From positions 259,975 to 323,974 of the forward strand of contig CAJURM010000001.1 of the NCBI GenBank assembly GCA_910589025.1: a DNA stretch of 64,000 nt, given 5' to 3'. Below the pieces are notes generated by a model. It saw only the letters and a program-made list of their open reading frames with translations, was not told the DNA's origin and did no database searches. The position numbers were made by a program, and so were the translations under genes. Positions 62,936 through 64,000 of this stretch are shown here, piece after piece. Position 1 is the stretch's first letter. Each line of letters opens with the position of its first letter. This DNA is from an uncultured Odoribacter sp. (GTDB lineage: Bacteria; Bacteroidota; Bacteroidia; Bacteroidales; Marinifilaceae).

Positions 62936-64000
62936 TTATACACGAACTACACGCTCCAGGATGTCCATAGCCTCTTTCACCAGCTCCATATTGGCCTGCG
63001 AGCCCATGTGTCCGATTCGGAACACTTTTCCTGCCAAACATCCGTAATTACCTCCAACCACAAGCCCGTGTGACCTCAGATTCTCATCCAGTTTTTTCCA
63101 CGACATTTTCGCCGGCACACACAAAGCTGTAACTGTAGATGACAGCATTGCTCCCGGCTGGGGAAACAATTTCAACCCCATGCCAACCGAACGTTTCCTG
63201 CAATACTCAGCAACTTTATCATGACGTGCAATCACCTTAGACAACCCTTCCGCCAATATTAGTTCACACGCTTTATGCAACTGGGCTGTTCCCTGCCAAT
63301 AAGGTGTGTAGGGGAAATAACGCTGTTTTACCGCCAGACGGAAAGGCTGTAAGGCATCATAACCAGCATACCCGCACTCTTCAATAATTTCCCAAGCCTT
63401 TTCACTCACAGATAAAAAAGACATATTGGCAGGAGCAGAAAGACATTTCTGTGTTCCTCCCAGACACAAATCCACATGCCACTCGTCTACCTTTATCTCA
63501 CTCCCGCCAATACCGGACACCGCATCCACATACAGCAAAGGTATACCATACTTCTCCTTCAGTGCCCCGATTTTGTCCACGGGATTCACTGTACCGCTGG
63601 GAGTCTCATTCTGCACCATCGTTATCATCTTCGGCGAAAATTCACGTATCGCCTTTTCCACCAATTCAAAATCGTCAATCGATTCATCAAAACCAAACCC
63701 CACAGTCCGCACTTCACATCCCAGTGTCTCTGCCATTGTACCTATTCCATAGCCAAACAAACCGGTCGACAATGCCAACACCCGGTCACCGGGCATTAAC
63801 GTACTTTTCAAAGCACTCCACAAAGCCAACATCCCCTCTCCGCTCTGTATCACAACCTGATTTTTAGTACGCATAATCTTCTGCAAAGACTTTTGCACCG
63901 AAACATACAAATCCACATATTCTTTTTCCAAATCGGCAGAACCGTAATTACAGGCTGCCACATTCAAAATCTCCTGCGGCACTGAAACCGGTCCAGGCAC
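62936..64000 (-). CDS. Class V aminotransferase (alanine-glyoxylate/serine-pyruvate type), 5' end cut
   Basis: The frame runs off the right edge at PGPVSVP, which is usually about 5-15 residues from the start in this family; the GTG at the edge is not a convincing start. The fold-type I PLP motifs are present: QSGEGMLALWSAL (phosphate loop), DAVSGIGGSEIKVDEW, and LGGTQKCLSAPANMSFL with the Schiff-base Lys. It transfers an amino group between alanine or serine and glyoxylate or pyruvate. The exact substrate is not known. Confidence 0.9.
   Translation of the reverse strand: MPGPVSVPQEILNVAACNYGSADLEKEYVDLYVSVQKSLQKIMRTKNQVVIQSGEGMLALWSALKSTLMPGDRVLALSTGLFGYGIGTMAETLGCEVRTVGFGFDESIDDFELVEKAIREFSPKMITMVQNETPSGTVNPVDKIGALKEKYGIPLLYVDAVSGIGGSEIKVDEWHVDLCLGGTQKCLSAPANMSFLSVSEKAWEIIEECGYAGYDALQPFRLAVKQRYFPYTPYWQGTAQLHKACELILAEGLSKVIARHDKVAEYCRKRSVGMGLKLFPQPGAMLSSTVTALCVPAKMSWKKLDENLRSHGLVVGGNYGCLAGKVFRIGHMGSQANMELVKEAMDILERVVRV

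Overview
The window looks like a chromosome segment from a Bacteroidales gut anaerobe. Evidence: a FecI/FecR-controlled SusC/SusD pair, many lipoproteins whose Cys is followed by Asp/Lys-rich residues, a small DUF4295 gene after rpmB-rpmG, and promoters of the Bacteroidetes form (TTTG, 19-20 bases, TAnnTTTG) that I could place at many gene starts. Gene content is reminiscent of Odoribacter or Butyricimonas, but that is a guess from memory. No rRNA, CRISPR array or insertion sequence was seen. Two tRNAs are present: Asp (12284) and initiator fMet (52881).

Layout. 1-12.4 kb is housekeeping: the tail of an acidic protein, uvrA, a Cys-rich lipoprotein, rpmB-rpmG-DUF4295, an M3 peptidase, a thioesterase, bcp-recA, an S9 peptidase and tRNA-Asp. 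12.6-24.7 kb is one leftward locus: ECF sigma factor, FecR anti-sigma, a secreted papain-like (C1B) peptidase, SusC, SusD, a lipoprotein and a large secreted zinc protease. It reads as a regulated protein/peptide utilisation locus, not a glycan one. 24.8-29.1 kb is a leftward cluster (argS, flavin reductase, PHP phosphatase, TSCPD protein, inositol-phosphatase-like). 29.3-39.1 kb holds mscS, DUF308, ispE, a secreted thioredoxin, two lipoproteins (a zincin fused to a propeller, then a free-standing propeller), PAP2, a CBS/CorC protein and a GNAT.

39,194-52,581 is the most interesting part: a roughly 13.4-kb integrated mobilizable element. It is bounded by a 21-bp direct repeat with one mismatch, and the right copy lies 50 bp upstream of a tyrosine integrase gene. 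It carries HTH proteins, a RepA-like ATPase, a primase-like TOPRIM protein, a MobV-type relaxase with a hairpin-rich candidate oriT, and a palindromic/iteron region. Its cargo is a complete phosphate-starvation module: porin-pstS-pstC-pstA-pstB, divergent from a PhoB-like response regulator and a sensor kinase. A candidate PHO box sits between them, 10 bp from the porin -7 element. The element has no phoU and no visible transfer (type IV secretion) genes, so it would need a helper to move. Codon use (frequent GAG) differs from its GAA-rich neighbours.

52.9-64 kb returns to chromosome: tRNA-fMet, a patatin/outer-membrane-barrel protein, OmpA-like protein, class I fumarase, an acyl-CoA synthetase-like enzyme, miaA, three small membrane or acidic proteins, and a class V aminotransferase cut by the right edge.
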